Assembly (NCBI GenBank): GCA_947564305.1 | Contig: CANOBT010000045.1 | Location: 1-36,327, forward strand | Direction of reading: 5' to 3' | Length of the DNA stretch: 36,327 bases | Source: an uncultured Lachnospiraceae bacterium | GTDB lineage: Bacteria; Bacillota_A; Clostridia; Lachnospirales; Lachnospiraceae | In this document: piece after piece, positions 35,669-36,327 of the stretch | Position numbering within the stretch: the first letter of the stretch is position 1 | Layout: each line of letters begins with the position of its first letter | Notes under the pieces: generated by a model | The model's input: the letters and a program-made list of their open reading frames with translations, nothing else | What the model was told of the DNA's origin: nothing | The model's database searches: none | Made by a program: the position numbers and the translations under genes

Positions 35669-36327
35669 TCGTTCCGCTCCTCTCTCTGCAGGTTTTGATA
35701 AATAATACTGCATATATTTCTGCCAGATGAAGGTTATGTGACATACTGACGGTCATACAGACAGAAGATAGTAAGAATCCTGCAGGAGTTTTCTTTTTTT
35801 TAATCTGTTCCTGAATCTGGAACTCTGACTACTTTGATTTTCAGAATAAATCTAAGATTTTTTAATTACGATTTTCTCCATTCGGATGTGTGCAGGACAT
35901 TCGAATGAAATTTTCTTTTTCTTCCCTCCTCCCATAATTAAATTTATTTATCACCGAATACTACCTTCTGTATCTGCCATTATAAGAATCCTAAAATATA
36001 ATTTCAATGTGTTTTTTGTTTATAAACCATGTTAATTTGTTCATAATACTTTTTTGTATTCACATAAAAATTAACACATTTTCTTTTTCTGTGAATAATA
36101 TACCATAAGAGTTTATAATGTCCGCTGTCTGGCAATACCTTAATAATGGGTAGTATTCCATTATTTTTCAATATATTTTATGATATTTTTTCTTTACATA
36201 TCCATGGATTTTGTTTATACTAAAGTTGTGAAATGTATATTTTCCATATTACACCAATAGTTGGATAAGTATACATAAGTGGACATATTCCACATATCAT
36301 TTATATCAATTCAAAATAATACATCCT
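35669..36327. other. Non-coding right end with small hairpins
   Basis: About 0.66 kb is very AT-rich, with no supportable gene on either strand. Visible structures are an imperfect hairpin at 35879-35907 (CATTCG pairs with CGAATG) and a weak terminator-like hairpin AATAATGG/CCATTATT at 36142-36165 followed by TTTCA. There is also a perfect TCCTGCAGGA palindrome near 35795, followed by a run of T. A GGGAGGAGGG at about 35928-35937 (- strand) has no real frame after it. Confidence 0.5.

Noticed and set aside
35879..35937. 12-codon frame after GGGAGGAGGG (- strand)
   Set aside because: The distance from the ribosome-like site to the ATG is about 25 bases and the frame lies in a hairpin; not a convincing gene.

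Overview
The window looks like chromosome from a low-GC, spore-forming Clostridia member, most likely a gut Lachnospiraceae. The evidence is the AT-rich sequence, the strong AGGAGG-type ribosome sites, a CwlD-type spore amidase, a Sua5-phosphatase fusion beside dCMP deaminase, YesN-like AraC regulators and many glycan-degradation genes. The species call is inference. No rRNA, tRNA, CRISPR array or intact insertion sequence was seen.

Left part (1-7.7 kb): the 5' two thirds of an AT-rich STAND/NB-ARC ATPase runs off the left edge, with repeated elements upstream of it. Next come a siroheme-synthase-type dehydrogenase/ferrochelatase and an MBL-fold hydrolase. They are followed by gene ruins: a GH35/DUF5597-like glycosidase fragment, an AraC fragment, and a Fic protein cut off before its catalytic core. 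An intact AAA-ATPase/PD-(D/E)XK protein, another truncated AraC gene and a small HPr-like protein without the phosphorylatable His follow.

Middle (7.7-22.8 kb): an accessory carbohydrate region that has largely decayed. lacZ (GH2) carries an internal out-of-frame deletion, but its divergent AraC regulator is intact. An XRE protein, VOC protein, carbamoyltransferase-like protein and GNAT enzyme follow, mixed with XRE and KilA-N remnants. Two paralogous orphan HEPN proteins flank a cluster of AraC/GH2, AraC/GPH-transporter and GH43 fragments. Within this ruined block lies an apparently intact type I toxin-antitoxin locus at 18.2-18.5 kb. It has a 32-aa membrane toxin and a convergent small RNA. 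The RNA has a strong extended -10 promoter, two blocks complementary to the toxin start region, and a shared bidirectional terminator. The layout matches the Fst/par type. One intact GH43 lies at 21.9-22.7 kb.

Right part (22.8-36.3 kb): mostly intact, housekeeping-like genes. They are a YbaK-type deacylase, a chemotaxis receptor with an extracytoplasmic CZB-like zinc site, an aconitase-family hydratase, an intact GH42 beta-galactosidase, dCMP deaminase, Sua5 fused to a phosphatase-like domain that has lost its Cys nucleophile, a CwlD-like amidase, a membrane-anchored GH18 protein and a small conserved-looking protein. About 0.66 kb of non-coding DNA closes the window.

Main themes: (1) a par-like type I toxin-antitoxin module; (2) serial deletion scars that fused or truncated sugar-utilisation genes; (3) a shared ATTGT-type, helically phased element in front of the AraC and glycosidase genes, probably the operator of the YesN-like AraC family.
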